In this document: one piece after another, positions 62,165 to 64,000 of the stretch
How the letters are laid out: each line of letters begins with the position of its first letter
Numbering within the stretch: position 1 is the first letter of the stretch
Source: Acidobacteriota bacterium
GTDB taxonomy: Bacteria > Acidobacteriota > Terriglobia > Acidiferrales > UBA7541
Direction of reading: 5' to 3'
Length of the DNA stretch: 64,000 nucleotides
Assembly (NCBI GenBank): GCA_013289585.1
Contig: JABCZR010000003.1
Coordinates: forward strand, 62,001 to 126,000
Translations under genes and position numbers: made by a program
The notes under the pieces: generated by a model
What the model was told of the DNA's origin: nothing
Databases searched by the model: none
Seen by the model: the letters and a program-made list of their open reading frames with translations, nothing else

Positions 62165-62881
62165 TCACTTTGGGGCCGAGTTTTTGGCGAGCATCGCAGA
62201 CACGGTCTGGCTTTGCTGGCCCAGGAAGGGAGTCGCCAAGTTTTGCGCAAGGAGGGAATCGCTCTTCGCGCCGGCGATGGCTTTCTGTGCGTGCTGCCGG
62301 TGTTCCTCTTGCGGACCGGAAAGCGTAATCAGCGCGGCGGCAAACTCCATTTGCGGATCCGCCCCGCGCAGAGTGATTGCCTTCTTCACCAGGGCATAGC
62401 CGTCGACGCCGGCAGCAGGATTGGGATCCATTCGCATGCCGTCCGTCATGTGCGGCAAATTCTGTCCCAGCCATTGTTTGTAGGCTTCCGCCAGATAGCC
62501 GGCGTCGAACCAAGCCAGCGCATCGGAGTGGCCGGATGATTCCGCGGAAGTCGCCCGCGCGTGAAGTCTCGCGAGAAGTTCCTTCGCCACCAAGGGATCC
62601 TTGCGCGCGTAGAGCGTGGCGCGCCGAAGCGTTTCCATGCGCACCAGCACGGGCGTGTCCGGGCCGAGAATGTCCAGCGTGTCTCGAACGAGGTTCTTCA
62701 CATCGTAGTTCTCGCCACCGCTGAGGTTCCAGCTGTGGCTGATCCACGGCAAGGACTTTGCTTGGCCGATCTCAATCGTATGGCAGATGAGCGGAGGACC
62801 TGCTTGAGCGATGCTCGCAAAGCACAGCACGATGGCCAGGAATGCTGCGTGTTTTAGCGAATGATGAAGTGGATGTCTCAT
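62165..62881 (-). CDS. Secreted protein of unknown function beside FecR-domain gene
   Basis: 238 residues with a signal peptide (HPLHHSLKHAAFLAIVLCFASIAQAGPP; cleavage near residue 28). No family is recognised. The mature part is largely helical, with repeated Ala/Leu-rich turns (LVRMETLRRATLYARKDPLVAKELLARLHAR and ALITLSGPQEEHRQHAQKAIAGA) that resemble a TPR-like or heat-repeat arrangement. AAGGAG stands 12 nt before ATG 62881; a longer in-frame start lies inside the next gene. It follows the FecR-domain gene closely and may be part of the same unit. Confidence 0.72.
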   Translation of the reverse strand: MRHPLHHSLKHAAFLAIVLCFASIAQAGPPLICHTIEIGQAKSLPWISHSWNLSGGENYDVKNLVRDTLDILGPDTPVLVRMETLRRATLYARKDPLVAKELLARLHARATSAESSGHSDALAWFDAGYLAEAYKQWLGQNLPHMTDGMRMDPNPAAGVDGYALVKKAITLRGADPQMEFAAALITLSGPQEEHRQHAQKAIAGAKSDSLLAQNLATPFLGQQSQTVSAMLAKNSAPK

Positions 62882-62957
62882 GCGTTTTCTAATCTCCTTC
62901 CGAATTGACTGAACCTTCGAAAGACAAGACGCCCACAGAGAGACAGCTGTTAACAAC

Positions 62958-64000
62958 TTACTTGCCGGTGGGCGCCGGCTGGGACCAAACATGTTCATAC
63001 GTGCGCCACAAGTAGATGTCGCCGTAGCCGAGGGAGTTCCACCAGGTATCGAGCATCTGGCGGTCGAGGTGCAGAATGCCTTCGCGAGTTACGCCCGCCG
63101 GGGGCGGAGCGAGCGCCGCAAGACGGTCATAAACACCGGGGCGGTCTGCATCACTGACGCCGGAGAGCAGATGCCAAAGTGTGAGTGCGTCGCTTTTGCG
63201 CGCGTCTACAAGGATGATCCCAAGCAGGGCATTTCGTTCCGCAGGCGTATTCGAAGAGAAATCAAATCTAGACAGCGCGTCACGAAATGCGGGCGTGGCG
63301 TCCTCTAGATACGGAGTTCCCGGGCCGATCTTCGGTCGCGTGGCGCAGACGGCGCCCGCGGGAATGAAGGATTCGTGGCCATTCAGTTTGAAGCCGACCC
63401 ATCCCATAGTAGTGCGCAGAAGGCCGGCTCCGGATTCGTCCACGTGCAGCGTGTAAACGCATCCCAAATCCACCGCGACAGCGGAAGGCGTGTCCACGAC
63501 AAACTGGCCGGGAGGCGCCCAGATGGTGGCATGAATCGTGCCGAGTTCCAGCGAGAGGCGCTTGCGGCCTGGGCCGTTGGTGACCAGCTGGAGACGCGAG
63601 CCTGCGTCAACCTCAACGCGGCCGGTTTCATCCAGCGAAATTGTGGCTCTCGAGGAACTGTCGGTCACCAGTGTTTCCCCAACGCCAAGTTTCTCAACGC
63701 CAGAGTTCGCGCCCATCGTTTTCGATCCAACCCGCGGGGCGCCCTCTACGCGCGCGACATCCCAGGCCGTACCAAGATTGGGAACCGTGCGAGTTCGCAC
63801 ATAAACAAATGCCATGGCCGCAATGAGGAGAACGGCTGCTGCCCCGAACGCGAAGGACAGCCGGAAATTCAGAAAGCGGAGGCGCGTTTTCTCTATCCGA
63901 AGATCCGCGATCCGTTCGAACGTCGGTGCGGGACGATCGTGCCGATAACGCCCCAGCGCACTCTCGAGTTTTTGAATCTCGGGATCAGGCTCGCCGGAGC
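62958..64000 (-). CDS. FecR-domain membrane protein (partial, 5' end beyond window)
   Basis: The minus-strand frame is open from the window edge, giving at least 347 residues. A cytoplasmic stretch (PDPEIQKLESALGRYRHDRPAPTF) leads to one membrane helix (FRLSFAFGAAAVLLIAAMAFVYV) and a FecR-like periplasmic beta domain (GETLVTDSSSRATISLDETGRVEVDAGSRL to HATIWAPPGQFVVDTPSAVAVDLGC). An internal ATG at 63815 lies within the membrane helix and is not the real start. A roughly 100-residue Ala/Leu-rich C-terminus ends in WSQPAPTGK. In Acidobacteriota such proteins often follow an extracytoplasmic sigma factor gene, which would be just outside the window. Confidence 0.8.
   Translation of the reverse strand, partial: SGEPDPEIQKLESALGRYRHDRPAPTFERIADLRIEKTRLRFLNFRLSFAFGAAAVLLIAAMAFVYVRTRTVPNLGTAWDVARVEGAPRVGSKTMGANSGVEKLGVGETLVTDSSSRATISLDETGRVEVDAGSRLQLVTNGPGRKRLSLELGTIHATIWAPPGQFVVDTPSAVAVDLGCVYTLHVDESGAGLLRTTMGWVGFKLNGHESFIPAGAVCATRPKIGPGTPYLEDATPAFRDALSRFDFSSNTPAERNALLGIILVDARKSDALTLWHLLSGVSDADRPGVYDRLAALAPPPAGVTREGILHLDRQMLDTWWNSLGYGDIYLWRTYEHVWSQPAPTGK

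Overview
The window looks like a chromosomal segment of an Acidobacteriota bacterium (Terriglobia / Koribacter-like). The evidence is an Oar-type TonB-dependent receptor with an N-terminal carboxypeptidase-regulatory domain and an aromatic C-terminus, a DUF3300-DUF2950 pair, an ABHD18-like hydrolase, a FecR-domain protein, a SAM-II riboswitch, and many Ala/Gln-rich secreted proteins. No phage, integrase, insertion sequence or CRISPR array was seen. Gene density is high and most genes are housekeeping or catabolic. The first and last genes (SulP transporter, FecR-domain protein) run off the window.

Layout. 0-9.3 kb: SulP transporter, a HisKA_3 sensor kinase with an ABC-substrate-binding-like sensor, a receiver-only response regulator, DUF3300 and DUF2950 envelope proteins, PPK2 and a DUF2254 membrane protein. 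Four near-identical CTAGGG...CCCTAG inverted repeats lie here, each 23-24 nt upstream of a -10-like hexamer, so the region looks like one regulon. 9.6-15.9 kb: tRNA-Ala, S41 protease, tatB-tatC-M28 peptidase, aroB, ubiE/menG. 16-20.6 kb: a minus-strand block of prepilin peptidase, NtrB-like kinase, coiled-coil protein and NtrC-like sigma-54 activator. 20.8-23.3 kb: hydrolase, vapBC with a textbook promoter/operator, a gene remnant, DinB. 23.4-28.9 kb: a tightly coupled leucine/acyl-CoA catabolic operon (carboxyltransferase, small membrane protein, HMG-CoA lyase, enoyl-CoA hydratase, thioesterase, hutH). 29-38 kb: membrane protein, M16 protease, acetyltransferase, split methylmalonyl-CoA mutase, TolC-like protein. 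38-46 kb: pyrE-truA, aldehyde dehydrogenase, a zinc-ribbon-like protein, a LeuA-like synthase, M20 peptidase, amidohydrolase. 46-53.3 kb: Oar-like receptor, EamA transporter, leuC-small ORF-leuD. 53.4-59.5 kb: pilin, STAS protein, oxidoreductase, def, ogt, HpcH/HpaI aldolase, APC permease. 59.7-64 kb: a threonine-synthase-like gene plus a MoaD/ThiS-like carrier behind a SAM-II riboswitch, then a VOC protein, a secreted protein and the FecR-domain protein.

The most interesting unit is at 59.7-61.6 kb. A fold-type II PLP enzyme annotated as threonine synthase is co-transcribed with a small sulfur-carrier protein ending in Gly-Gly-Cys. The pair sits behind a promoter, a SAM-II aptamer and an intrinsic terminator. 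Control by SAM argues that the pair makes homocysteine or methionine, probably from O-phosphohomoserine with a protein thiocarboxylate as sulfur donor, rather than threonine. The second is the four-site operator regulon at the left end.

Base composition also changes along the window. From about 10 to 27 kb the + strand is C-rich whichever strand is coding, and from about 27 kb onward it is G-rich, a switch that falls inside the leucine operon. All statements rest on reading the sequence; no database search was run.
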